From the NCBI RefSeq assembly GCF_005877055.1, contig NZ_CP039424.1, positions 2,790,001 to 2,854,000 on the forward strand: a DNA stretch of 64,000 nucleotides, given 5' to 3'. How positions within the stretch are numbered: position 1 is the stretch's first letter; every line of letters starts with the position of its first letter. The position numbers and the translations under genes were made by a program. The notes below the pieces were generated by a model, which worked only from the letters and a program-made list of their open reading frames with translations, did no database searches and had not been told where the DNA came from. This document shows, in pieces, positions 50,491 to 59,855 of this stretch. Origin of the DNA: Citricoccus sp. SGAir0253 (lineage in GTDB: Bacteria > Actinomycetota > Actinomycetes > Actinomycetales > Micrococcaceae).

Positions 50491-50866
50491 GTCGATGAAT
50501 CCTTGCGTCGATGCCCCGTTCGGCCGACGACTGGCGGGCCGGACCGGATCACGGTCCTCACCGCCGACCACCGGCCGGACGAAGCCGGCCCGGCCGTGCC
50601 CCCCGGTGTCACCACCGGTCGGCCGGGGCCTCGTGGAGGCCGTCCGGGTCGCGGAACTTCATGTGACAACCCTCGGGCGTCATAAATGTGTCGCGCAAGT
50701 AACAATGGCCTAGGCGTCTCATTATGTGAGACAAACCCGCCGAATCGTGACGAAGATCACTCCAGGGGGCCCCGAAAGCGGGCCTCCGGAGGGCCGCGGG
50801 GTCAACCTACAAGGTCGGCCGGCCTGCCGCTCCTTTGTTACCGGGAGCCCCGTCCGGCCGACGGGC
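50491..50866. other. Long intergenic region between the winged-helix gene and upp
   Basis: 376 bp with no gene. The segment 50655-50760 is AT-rich for this genome. It contains the palindrome GTCTCA-TTATG-TGAGAC (50716-50732), the imperfect repeat TGTGACAACCC / ATGTGTCGCG near 50662-50693, and on the minus strand a CATTTATGA stretch that may be the -10 of the winged-helix gene. The palindrome might instead be a small terminator for upp, but its loop position and A/T content look more like an operator. Confidence 0.4.
50716..50732. promoter_or_regulatory. 17-bp palindrome upstream of the winged-helix gene
   Basis: Perfect 6-5-6 inverted repeat GTCTCATTATGTGAGAC in the AT-rich part of a long intergenic region. 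Regulator unknown; the winged-helix protein itself is expected to bind direct repeats instead. Confidence 0.5.
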
Positions 50867-51502
50867 TCACTCGGCGACGCCGTACAGGCGGTCGCCGGCG
50901 TCACCGAGACCGGGCACGATGTAGGCCTGCTCGTTGAGCCGCTCGTCGATGGCCGCCAGGTAGATGTCCACGTCCACGTCCGCCAGCTCGCCCTCGAGGC
51001 GGGCGATGCCCTCGGGCGCGGCGAGCAGGCAGATGCACGTCACGCGCCGGGCCTTGCGCGCGTACAGGAAGCGGACGGTCTCCGCGAGCGTGCCGCCCGT
51101 GGCCAGCATGGGGTCCAGGACGAACACGTGCCGGCCGGTCAGGTCGGCGGGCAGCCGCTCGGCGTAGGTGACGATGTCCAGGGTCTCCTCGTTCCGGGCC
51201 ATGCCCAGGAACCCGACCTCCGCGGTCGGCGCCATCCGGACCATGCCCTCCAGCATCCCCAGGCCCGCCCGCAGGATGGGCACCACCAGGGGGGTGGGCC
51301 GCGCCAGCCGCACGCCGGTGGTCGTGGCCACGGGCGTCTCGATCTCCACCCGCTCCACCGCGACGTCCCGGGTGGCCTCGTAGGCCAGGAGCATGACCAG
51401 CTCCTCCGTCAGCTGGCGGAAGATCAGGGAGGGCGTCTCCTTCTTCCGCAGGACGGTGAGCTTGTGGGCGACGAGCGGGTGTTCGACGAGCTGTACGCGC
51501 AT
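50867..51502 (-). CDS. upp: Uracil phosphoribosyltransferase
   Basis: Pyrimidine salvage: uracil + PRPP to UMP. 211 aa, normal length. [13 protein letters not shown], the PRPP loop [17 protein letters not shown], and the C-terminal uracil-binding [16 protein letters not shown] are all present. ATG 51502 lies 6 nt after TAGGGT with no Shine-Dalgarno, so it appears leaderless. Divergent from the Bcr/CflA transporter gene. Confidence 0.96.
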   Translation of the reverse strand: MRVQLVEHPLVAHKLTVLRKKETPSLIFRQLTEELVMLLAYEATRDVAVERVEIETPVATTTGVRLARPTPLVVPILRAGLGMLEGMVRMAPTAEVGFLGMARNEETLDIVTYAERLPADLTGRHVFVLDPMLATGGTLAETVRFLYARKARRVTCICLLAAPEGIARLEGELADVDVDIYLAAIDERLNEQAYIVPGLGDAGDRLYGVAE

Positions 51503-51508
51503 GGTGCA

Positions 51509-51514
51509 ACCCTA
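51509..51514 (-). promoter_or_regulatory. -10 element of a leaderless upp promoter
   Basis: TAGGGT on the minus strand, 6 nt (TGCACC) before the upp ATG. Confidence 0.55.
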
Positions 51515-51669
51515 CCGGCCGCGCCGCGTGCCGCCCCGCCCGGGGCGTCCCGGGCACGGGGACCGGAGGACGGGAGGACCGGGGCGACAATGGGAGCACG
51601 GCGCCGCACCGCGCCCCGGCCCACCCGCGTGGCCCTCCCCCAGCACACCCCTCCCCCGAAGGGACCACC

Positions 51670-52896
51670 GTGACCGAACCGCCCCGGCCCGCCGCCCCGC
51701 CCGGACCCGTGCTCGTGGCCCTGCTGGCGCTGCTCACCGCCGTGGCCGCCCTGTCCACGGACCTGTACCTGCCCGCCCTGCCGGCCGTGGCCGCCGACCT
51801 GGGGGCCACGGCCTCCGGCGTCCAGCTGACCCTGACCGCGTTCATGGTGGGCCTGGCCGCAGGCCAGTTCGTCATCGGCCCCCTGTCCGACGTCCTGGGG
51901 CGGCGCCGACCGCTGTTGGCGGGGGTCGGGCTGTGCCTGGCGGCCAGCGTCGCCTGCGCGCTCGCCCCGGACCTCGGCACGCTGGCGCTCGCCCGGTTCG
52001 TCCAGGGCTTCTCCGGGGCGGCCGGCGTGGTGATCGCCCGGGCGATCGTCGCGGACACCACGCGCGGCCGGGCCACCGCGAAGCTCATGGGCCTGATGAT
52101 GATCATCGTGGGCGTCATGCCGGTCCTGGCCCCGCTGGGCGGCGCCGCCGTGCTGCAGTTCGCCCCGTGGCGGGGCGTGTTCTGGGCCGTGGCCGCCCTC
52201 GTGCTCGTCATGGTCGTCGGCTCGCTCACCGTGGTGCCGGAGACGCTGCCCCCCGAACGCCGGCACCCGGTCGGCCTTCGGCCCCTGCTGGCGAACGCCG
52301 CGGCCGTGCTGCGCACGCGCCGCTACCGGTACGCGCTGCTCACCTTCGCCCTGTCCTTCGGGGCGATGTTCTCCTACATCTCCGCCTCGCCGTTCGTCCT
52401 GCAGGAGGTCGCGGGCCTGACGACGGTGCAGTACGCCGTGGCCTTCGGGGTCAACGGCCTGGGGATGATGACCGCGGGCCTGGTGTCCATCCGCCTCGTG
52501 GACCGGTTGCCCGTGCTGCGGGTCCTGTCCGTCGGCGTCGGCCTGCTGCTGCTGGCGGCCGTGGGGCTGCTGGTCACCGTCCTGCTGGGCACGCCCACCG
52601 TGCCCCTGCTGGCGTGCCTGTTCGTGCTCGTCTCCGCCATGGGGCTGGTGCTGGGCAACGCGAGCGCCACGGCCATGGGGGCGGTCCCCGACCGGGCCGG
52701 GACGGGCTCCGCCCTGCTGGGCACCACGCAGTTCCTGCTCGCCGCGCTCGTGGCCCCGCTGGTGGGCCTGGGCGGGAAGGCGGACCCGCTGCCCATGGCC
52801 GTCACCGTGCTGGCCTGCGCCGCGCTCGCCGCGACGGCGCTGCTCGCCCTGCCCCGGGACGCGGGCGACCGGACCCGGGCGGCCGTCGATGGCTGA
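51670..52896 (+). CDS. Bcr/CflA-family multidrug efflux MFS transporter
   Basis: 408-aa, 12-segment drug:H+ antiporter. TM1 with LSTDLYLPALPAVAADLG (motif D1 of the 12-TMS drug exporters), motif A GPLSDVLGRRRPLLAG, motif B-like ARFVQGFSGAAGVVIARAIVAD, and motif C-like MMIIVGVMPVLAPLGGAAVLQFAPWRGVFW, all typical of Bcr (bicyclomycin) / CflA (chloramphenicol) pumps. Substrate not predictable. GTG 51670 with GAAGGGA upstream. The stop overlaps the tadA start by 8 bp. Confidence 0.9.
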   Translation: MTEPPRPAAPPGPVLVALLALLTAVAALSTDLYLPALPAVAADLGATASGVQLTLTAFMVGLAAGQFVIGPLSDVLGRRRPLLAGVGLCLAASVACALAPDLGTLALARFVQGFSGAAGVVIARAIVADTTRGRATAKLMGLMMIIVGVMPVLAPLGGAAVLQFAPWRGVFWAVAALVLVMVVGSLTVVPETLPPERRHPVGLRPLLANAAAVLRTRRYRYALLTFALSFGAMFSYISASPFVLQEVAGLTTVQYAVAFGVNGLGMMTAGLVSIRLVDRLPVLRVLSVGVGLLLLAAVGLLVTVLLGTPTVPLLACLFVLVSAMGLVLGNASATAMGAVPDRAGTGSALLGTTQFLLAALVAPLVGLGGKADPLPMAVTVLACAALAATALLALPRDAGDRTRAAVDG

Positions 52897-53371
52897 CCGG
52901 TCCCGGCACGAGCACTGGATGGCCCTCGCCCTCGAGGAGGCCCGGCGGGCCACCGCCACCGGGGACGTGCCCATCGGCGCCGTGGTCCTCGGTCCCGACG
53001 GCGCCGTGCTGGGCACCGGGCGCAACGAGCGGGAGGCGAGCGGGGACCCGACCGCCCATGCCGAGGTGCTGGCGCTGCGGGCCGCGGCGGCCGCCCGCCG
53101 GGACACCGCCGGGGACGACGGCTGGCGGCTGGACGACTGCACGCTCGTGGTCACCCTGGAGCCGTGCGCCATGTGCGCGGGGGCGATCGTGCTGGCCCGC
53201 CTGCCCCGGCTGGTCTTCGGCGCGTGGGACCCCAAGGCCGGGGCCTGCGGGTCCGTGTTCGACGTGGTCCGCGAGCCCCGCCTGAACCACTGGGTCGAGG
53301 TGTACCCGGGGGTGCGCGAGGACGAGTGCGGGGAGCTGCTGGTGGACTTCTTCCGCGCCCGCCGAGGCTGA
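52889..53371 (+). CDS. tadA: tRNA adenosine(34) deaminase
   Basis: Converts A34 to inosine in tRNA-Arg(ACG); that tRNA is encoded at 37474 in this window. 160 aa, normal length. Zinc deaminase motifs TAHAEVLAL (His ligand and proton-shuttle Glu) and EPCAMCAGAI (two Cys ligands), plus C-terminal RLVFGAWDPKAGACGS. Overlaps the transporter gene by 8 bp, so the two are cotranscribed although functionally unrelated. Confidence 0.95.
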   Translation: MADRSRHEHWMALALEEARRATATGDVPIGAVVLGPDGAVLGTGRNEREASGDPTAHAEVLALRAAAAARRDTAGDDGWRLDDCTLVVTLEPCAMCAGAIVLARLPRLVFGAWDPKAGACGSVFDVVREPRLNHWVEVYPGVREDECGELLVDFFRARRG

Positions 53372-53402
53372 TTGGGACGCTGCCCGCCGCGTCCGGTAAG
53401 AT
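53372..53402 (+). promoter_or_regulatory. Promoter of tRNA-Ser (CGA)
   Basis: TTGGGA (53372-53377) and TAAGAT (53397-53402) with a 19-bp spacer; begins directly after the tadA stop codon. Confidence 0.5.
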
Positions 53403-53412
53403 GGTCCGGTCT

Positions 53413-53502
53413 GGTGACGTGTCCGAGCGGCCGAAGGTGCAACACTCGAAATGTTGTGTAGGTTCACCCCTACCGTGGGTTCAAATCCCACCGTCACCGC
53501 CA
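53413..53502 (+). tRNA. tRNA-Ser (CGA)
   Basis: 90-nt class II tRNA including CCA. Acceptor GGTGACG/CGTCACC, anticodon stem CAACA/TGTTG with loop CTCGAAA, anticodon CGA at 53447-53449 (reads UCG). Long variable arm, T arm TGGG-TTCAAAT-CCCA. Discriminator G followed by encoded CCA. Confidence 0.95.
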
Positions 53503-53505
53503 GCC

Positions 53506-55347
<1,842 letters not shown>

Positions 55348-55349
55348 TG

Positions 55350-55380
55350 CCCCTTGGGGCCCCCGGGAAACCCCGAGGGG
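55350..55380 (+). terminator. Terminator after sufU
   Basis: 10-bp stem CCCCTTGGGG / CCCCGAGGGG with one G-U pair, 2 bp after the sufU stop. Confidence 0.6.
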
Positions 55381-55436
55381 TCCGGACACGGGGCCGCGGT
55401 CACGTGCCGGCGCACGGCCGCGGCCATGGGGTGGTT

Positions 55437-55456
55437 ACCTGAATCACCTTTCAGGT
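55437..55456. promoter_or_regulatory. 20-bp palindrome upstream of the secreted esterase
   Basis: Perfect 7-6-7 inverted repeat ACCTGAATCACCTTTCAGGT, 84 bp before the esterase ATG. Looks like an operator; cognate regulator unknown. Confidence 0.5.
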
Positions 55457-55540
55457 GTACGGTGCGGTGGTCCGTCCCGCCGTCGAGGAGCCCGGGTGGG
55501 GATGCCCGGCCGGCCGCGGGGACGCGGAGGAGGAACCGCC

Positions 55541-57037
55541 ATGACCCCATGCCCCGCCGAGTCTCGCCCCCACGATCGGGAGCCGCTCCGTGCCGCCCAC
55601 CGGGACCGGACCGGACCGCCGCGCCCGCCGCGCCCCGGGCGCCGGGCCCCGGCCGCCGCGCTGGCCGCCGTCGTGCTGACGGGGCTGGTCTCCGTCCTCG
55701 CGCTCGTGGGCTTCCCGCCCGCCGCCCAGGCGATCCTGTGCCCGCCCGCTCTCGGGACGCTGCCCGGGTGCACGGGCCCGACGGACGCGGGAACCGGAGG
55801 CACGGAGGCCGACGCGTCCGCCCCCAGCGGGACGTGGACCACCGAGACGATCGCCGGGATGGCCGTGCACCTCTACGTGCCCACCACGGCACCCGCCCAC
55901 CCGGACGGGCGGGCCCTGATGGTCTCCCTGCACGGCTGCGTCCAGAAGGCGGGAGACCTCAGGACCGGGGGCAACTGGACCGCCACGGCCGACGAGTACG
56001 GCATGGTCGTCGCCCTCCCGGCGGCACCGAACGGGGGCGTGCTGCTGGGCTGCTGGGACTACTACGGCACCGGGCACGACCGCACCGCGCCCGCACGCCA
56101 CGACGACAACCTGCTCGGCCTCGTCGGTGCGCTCACCGCGCGTGACGCCCTGGACTTGGACACGGACCAGGTGTACCTCTCCGGCCTGAGCTCCGGCGGG
56201 GGCCAGACGATGGTCATGGGCTGCCTGGCCCCGGACGTCTTCGCCGGCATCGGCATCAACGCCGGTCCGACGGTCGGCACCGGCTCGGGACAGATCTCCA
56301 CCGTCTCCACGACCCAGGCCCAGGGCACCGCGACGTGCCGGGACTTCGCGGGGGACGCGGCGTCCGCCTTCGGCACGCAGCTGACCTCGGTCGTCTACGG
56401 CAACGACGACACGGTGGTCGCGCCGGGGTACAACCCCCTGAACGCGCGGATCATGGCCGGCATCTACGGGGCCGCCACGGTGTCCTCCTTCCCGCTGGCG
56501 GGACTGGACGGCTCCAGCACGGCAGGGGAGGGCACGCTCTACTCCGACGACCGCGGCCCGCGCGTGTCCCTGGTCCAGAACACGGGGCTCGGCCACAACT
56601 GGCCCGCGGGCGAGGGCCCGGGTGGCCCGTACATCTCCACCCGCAGCATCGACTACCCGGCCTACGTGACGGCCTTCTTCGTCGAGAACAACCGGCGCAC
56701 CGGTCCGGTGCCCCCGCCGGGGCCGACCCCGACGGCCGAGCCCACGCTCACGGCCGAGCCCACGCCCACGCTGACGCCCACGGCGGAGCCCTCCCCGACG
56801 ACCGAGCCGACGCCCGCCCCGACGGGCAGCACCGCACCGACCGGGGACCCGGACGGCTGCGTCACCGCGGCCAACGCGGACCACGAGGCGGCCGGCCGCG
56901 CGGTGTCCTACGGCACGGACCCCTACAACCCGTTCTACGCCGTCGGGACCCAGGACTACCTCGGCCAGGGCGATGCCACGGTGACCAGCCTGCGGCGCAC
57001 GGCCGAGGGCGTGTACGACCACGTCCCGGCCTGCTGA
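55541..57037 (+). CDS. Secreted PHB-depolymerase-family esterase
   Basis: 498-aa exported protein: long basic N-terminus, hydrophobic LAAVVLTGLVSVLALVGF and a cleavage-like AQA (about 62). The esterase domain (about 85-385) has VSLHGCVQKAGD (oxyanion region typical of the PHB depolymerase family), nucleophile LSGLSSGGGQT (Ser about 216), Asp in YGNDDTVVAP and His in GLGHNWP. A Pro/Thr/Glu linker of TAEPT repeats (about 393-435) joins a 60-residue C-terminal domain with two Cys, perhaps substrate or wall binding. Substrates of the family include polyhydroxybutyrate and acetylated or feruloylated polysaccharide. ATG 55541 follows GGAGGAGGA. Confidence 0.88.
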   Translation: MTPCPAESRPHDREPLRAAHRDRTGPPRPPRPGRRAPAAALAAVVLTGLVSVLALVGFPPAAQAILCPPALGTLPGCTGPTDAGTGGTEADASAPSGTWTTETIAGMAVHLYVPTTAPAHPDGRALMVSLHGCVQKAGDLRTGGNWTATADEYGMVVALPAAPNGGVLLGCWDYYGTGHDRTAPARHDDNLLGLVGALTARDALDLDTDQVYLSGLSSGGGQTMVMGCLAPDVFAGIGINAGPTVGTGSGQISTVSTTQAQGTATCRDFAGDAASAFGTQLTSVVYGNDDTVVAPGYNPLNARIMAGIYGAATVSSFPLAGLDGSSTAGEGTLYSDDRGPRVSLVQNTGLGHNWPAGEGPGGPYISTRSIDYPAYVTAFFVENNRRTGPVPPPGPTPTAEPTLTAEPTPTLTPTAEPSPTTEPTPAPTGSTAPTGDPDGCVTAANADHEAAGRAVSYGTDPYNPFYAVGTQDYLGQGDATVTSLRRTAEGVYDHVPAC

Positions 57038-57069
57038 GGGGCACCGGGACGGACGGGCGGGCGGGTGGC

Positions 57070-58209
57070 TCAGCGCACGGGCGGGTCGCCCAGCTGCCGG
57101 TCGAGGAAGTCCGCGATGACCGGCCACGTCAGCTGCTCGCCGGGGACGGGTGCGGGGTCCAGGTGGGCGGAGACCACGGTGGTGGGCAGCGCGGCGACCG
57201 ACCCGGCGTAGCGGACGTCGTGCCCCACCCCGCCGACCTCGTAGTATGCGCTGGGCACGCCGGCGCCCGCGAGCGCCTCGAACAGCACGGCGCTCTGCTG
57301 GTGGGGCACCACCCAGTCCTCCGTCCCGTGGGTGATGAGCGTGGGCGCGTCCGCGGCGTCCACGTAGGCCAGCGGGCTGGCCGCCAGCGCCAGGGCGGGG
57401 TGCTGCACGGTGGACGCGCCGATCAGCCGGGACTCGAAGGCCCCGGGGTCGTCGTGGCACAGCGTCACCCGGTAGGCGGCGTTGAACCGCTCGCAGGCCC
57501 CGGGGATCATCTGGCCCGTGAGGGTGAGGAAGTCCACGGGGGCGAAGAAGTCCACCACGGCGGACACCCGCGAGGACACCCCGGTCACGCCCACGGTCCC
57601 CTCCAGGGCGGGCTCGTTGCCGGCGACCCCGAGCATGGCGGCGATCCACCCGCCGGAGGAGTTGCCCGCCGCCGCGATCCGGGCGGGGTCCAGGCCCCAA
57701 CGCCCGGCGTGGGCGCGGACGAAGCGCACGGCGGCCTTGGCGTCGTGCAGCTGGGCCGGGAACGTGGCCTGGGAGGAGCTGCGCACGGAGAACAGCCCGA
57801 CGGCGTAGCCCCGCCGCACCAGCTGCTCGGCGACCCGTTCCCCGCCCACGTTGCCGCCGTCCGACCGCCAGCCGGAGCCCTGGCTCCACAGCACCACCGG
57901 GAACGGGCCCGCCCCCTCGCGGGGCACGAACAGGTCGAGGGTCCCCGCCTGGCCCGGCAGCGGCGCGTACTCCAGCCCCAGGTGGGCCTCGGCGCCGCGC
58001 GGCAGGTCCCGGGACGACGCCGGCCCGGCCGACTCCAGCAGGGCGGGCACGGCTCCCAGCAGCAGTGCCACCACCGCCACGATCCCGGCGAGCAGCCGAC
58101 GGGCGCGCCGCCGTCGAGGGTCGGTCGGGGGCTCGGGATCCGGGGCACCCGGCGGGGGACCCGCAGGCCCCGTCACGGTGGTGCCGGCGGGGCCGGGCGT
58201 CACGTCCAT
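57070..58209 (-). CDS. Membrane-anchored or secreted alpha/beta hydrolase
   Basis: 379 aa. Basic/Pro-rich N-terminus, one hydrophobic segment (LLAGIVAVVALLLGAVPALL, about 39-58) acting as signal or anchor, then a dienelactone-hydrolase/lipase-like domain: VVLWSQGSGWRSDGG (oxyanion), nucleophile AAGNSSGGWIAAM, Asp in THGTEDWVVPHQQ, His in GGVGHDVRY. Substrate unknown; the fold is that of short-chain esterases and BD-FAE type enzymes. AAGGA precedes ATG 58209. Convergent with the PHB-depolymerase-type gene with no clear terminator between. Confidence 0.85.
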   Translation of the reverse strand: MDVTPGPAGTTVTGPAGPPPGAPDPEPPTDPRRRRARRLLAGIVAVVALLLGAVPALLESAGPASSRDLPRGAEAHLGLEYAPLPGQAGTLDLFVPREGAGPFPVVLWSQGSGWRSDGGNVGGERVAEQLVRRGYAVGLFSVRSSSQATFPAQLHDAKAAVRFVRAHAGRWGLDPARIAAAGNSSGGWIAAMLGVAGNEPALEGTVGVTGVSSRVSAVVDFFAPVDFLTLTGQMIPGACERFNAAYRVTLCHDDPGAFESRLIGASTVQHPALALAASPLAYVDAADAPTLITHGTEDWVVPHQQSAVLFEALAGAGVPSAYYEVGGVGHDVRYAGSVAALPTTVVSAHLDPAPVPGEQLTWPVIADFLDRQLGDPPVR

Positions 58210-58354
58210 GCTGGGTCCTTCTCCGGCGTCCCCCGGCCCGCGGGGCTCCGCCTCCAGCGTAGGCGCCGCCGCGTGCCCGGTCAGGGCACGGTTCGGTCAC
58301 GGGGTGGTCGGGGGCGAGGCGGCCGCCGCGGGCACGACCTGTCACGATGGACGC

Positions 58355-58813
58355 ATGACGGTGAGGATCCTGGCCATCGGCAAGAAGCACGAGTCCTGGG
58401 TGTCGGAGGGCATCGACCGCTACGCCAAGCGGCTCAAGAAGCCCTTCGACGCCTCCTGGCACCTGCTGCCCCACTCGTCCCGGGAGGGCGACGCGGCGCG
58501 GGCCGAGGAGTCGGCGCGGATCCTGGCGAAGGTCGAGGACCGGGACCACCTCGTGCTGCTGGACGAGCGGGGCACCGGCTTCGACTCCCCCGGCCTCTCC
58601 CGTCACCTGCAGGGACGCTTCGACGCCGGCCAGGCCGTCACCCTCGTCATCGGTGGCGCCTACGGCGTGGACGCGTCCGTGCACGCCCGGGCGGACACCG
58701 TGTGGTCGCTGTCCAGGCTGGTCTTCCCGCACCAGCTGGTCCGGCTCATCCTCGCCGAGCAGCTCTACCGCGCCCAGGAGATCGCGGGGGGCCGCCCCTA
58801 CCACCACGTCTGA
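58355..58813 (+). CDS. rlmH: 23S rRNA pseudouridine(1915)-N3-methyltransferase
   Basis: 152-aa SPOUT methyltransferase that modifies helix 69 of 23S rRNA. Begins TVRILAIGKKHESWV; VLLDERGTGFDSPGLS, the SAM-binding knot LVIGGAYGVD and C-terminal RLILAEQLYRAQEIAGGRPYHH are diagnostic. Length is normal. No Shine-Dalgarno; CACGAT lies 6 nt before the ATG. Confidence 0.95.
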   Translation: MTVRILAIGKKHESWVSEGIDRYAKRLKKPFDASWHLLPHSSREGDAARAEESARILAKVEDRDHLVLLDERGTGFDSPGLSRHLQGRFDAGQAVTLVIGGAYGVDASVHARADTVWSLSRLVFPHQLVRLILAEQLYRAQEIAGGRPYHHV

Positions 58814-58831
58814 GGCATCCCGCGGGGCCGG

Positions 58832-59578
58832 TCAGAAGGGCACCTTCACGGCCAGCAGGCCGGTGCCGGCGCCCCGCCCGGACAGGACGCGGCAGAAGTC
58901 CAGGGCGTCCATCGCGAGGCGTTCCCCACCCGTGCCCTCGTCCCAGTGCCCGCCGGCCGGACCGGAGAGGTCGAGCTCGAACGGCCGGCCGTGGCGTACG
59001 GCCCACTCCGCCACCACGTCTGCCACGATCACGCCCTCGTGCCCGGCCGTCACCGGCAGCAGCACCCCGGTGGCCCGGGCGATGTCCAGCCGGTGCATGA
59101 ACGGGTCGCGCGTGAGGATCGTGTCGATGGTGTAGGCCAGGGTCCAGCGCTCCATGGTCCCCTCGAACTCCTGGCCGAGGATGACGCGGGAGGCCACGAG
59201 CGGGGCGAAGCGGGACCGGAACCGCACGGCGCGCGGGGCCACCCGGCGATACCGCTCGACCAGGCCGGCCGCGTCCAGGCCGGCATGCTCCTGCACCTGC
59301 AGGGCCGTCACGGCGTCGAGCTGTGAGAGTCGCCCACGCCGGGCGCGACGAGACGCCGCGACCGTCTGCCGGACCAACTCGCCGATCGACGCCGCGTACT
59401 CCGCCATGCCCAGCATGTGCCCGGCCATGTCCCGCACGGTCCAGCCCGGGCACTCGGTGGGCCGGTCCCAGTCCTCGGGCGAGAGCAGCTCGAGGGTGGA
59501 GACCACGCGCTGGTACTCGGTGGCGGCGAGCGCCATGGCCTGCCCGTGGTCGAACCGGGAGCGCACGATGTCCGGCAT
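58832..59578 (-). CDS. DinB-like/maleylpyruvate isomerase N-terminal domain protein
   Basis: 248-aa protein of the actinobacterial TIGR03083/mycothiol-dependent DinB-like superfamily. Four-helix-bundle pattern with STLELLSPEDWDRPTECPGWTVRDMAGHMLGMAEYAASI: the CPGWTVRDMAGHM motif supplies one metal His, and DPFMHRLDIARATG another; the C-terminal domain (about 175-248) is SCP2-like. Family members include maleylpyruvate isomerase, but most have unknown function. ATG 59578 is 7 nt downstream of CAGAAT. Convergent with rlmH, 18 bp apart. Confidence 0.8.
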   Translation of the reverse strand: MPDIVRSRFDHGQAMALAATEYQRVVSTLELLSPEDWDRPTECPGWTVRDMAGHMLGMAEYAASIGELVRQTVAASRRARRGRLSQLDAVTALQVQEHAGLDAAGLVERYRRVAPRAVRFRSRFAPLVASRVILGQEFEGTMERWTLAYTIDTILTRDPFMHRLDIARATGVLLPVTAGHEGVIVADVVAEWAVRHGRPFELDLSGPAGGHWDEGTGGERLAMDALDFCRVLSGRGAGTGLLAVKVPF

Positions 59579-59663
59579 GGGGCGCATTCTGCGCCGTTGC
59601 ACCCGCGCAGTCCATCCCCCGGCGACCTTCCCACCGCCTTCCCGTTGCCCTTCCCGGTGTCCT

Positions 59664-59720
59664 TCCCGGGTCGCGAACCGTGGATGTGCGGCCCCGGCAT
59701 CCACGGTTCGCGACCCGGGA
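59664..59720. repeat. Perfect 23-bp inverted repeat in the lhr upstream region
   Basis: Arms 59664-59686 and 59698-59720 are exact reverse complements (each starts or ends with the TCCCGGGTCGCGAACCGTGG core) around an 11-nt loop. Lies between divergent genes, so not an ordinary convergent terminator. Confidence 0.85.
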
Positions 59721-59790
59721 GCGGGAGGGGACGCGGAACGGGTGAGCGGGAGGGGCAACGGAACGGGTGAGCGGGAGGGGACGCGGGACG
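59720..59790 (+). repeat. 25-bp tandem repeats next to the inverted repeat
   Basis: About 2.8 copies with period 25 (59720-59744, 59745-59769, 59770-59790), unit beginning AGCGGGAGGGG and ending GGAACGGGTG; copies differ at one or two bases. The array begins at the last base of the inverted repeat. Confidence 0.8.
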
Positions 59791-59841
59791 AGCGCGCGGG
59801 GACGCGGGAGGGGCACGGCCCTGCGCGTCCGTGCCGCGGCG

Positions 59842-59847
59842 TACGCT
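59842..59847 (+). promoter_or_regulatory. -10 element of a leaderless promoter for the Lhr-like helicase
   Basis: TACGCT, 8 nt before ATG 59856; spacer GATCTGCG has no Shine-Dalgarno. Confidence 0.45.
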
Positions 59848-59855
59848 GATCTGCG

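Noticed and set aside
50867-51502. PyrR/attenuator control of upp
   Set aside because: upp appears leaderless, leaving no space for an attenuator leader.
59720-59790. Possible CRISPR array
   Set aside because: The 25-bp units are directly adjacent with no unique spacers and no cas genes lie nearby.
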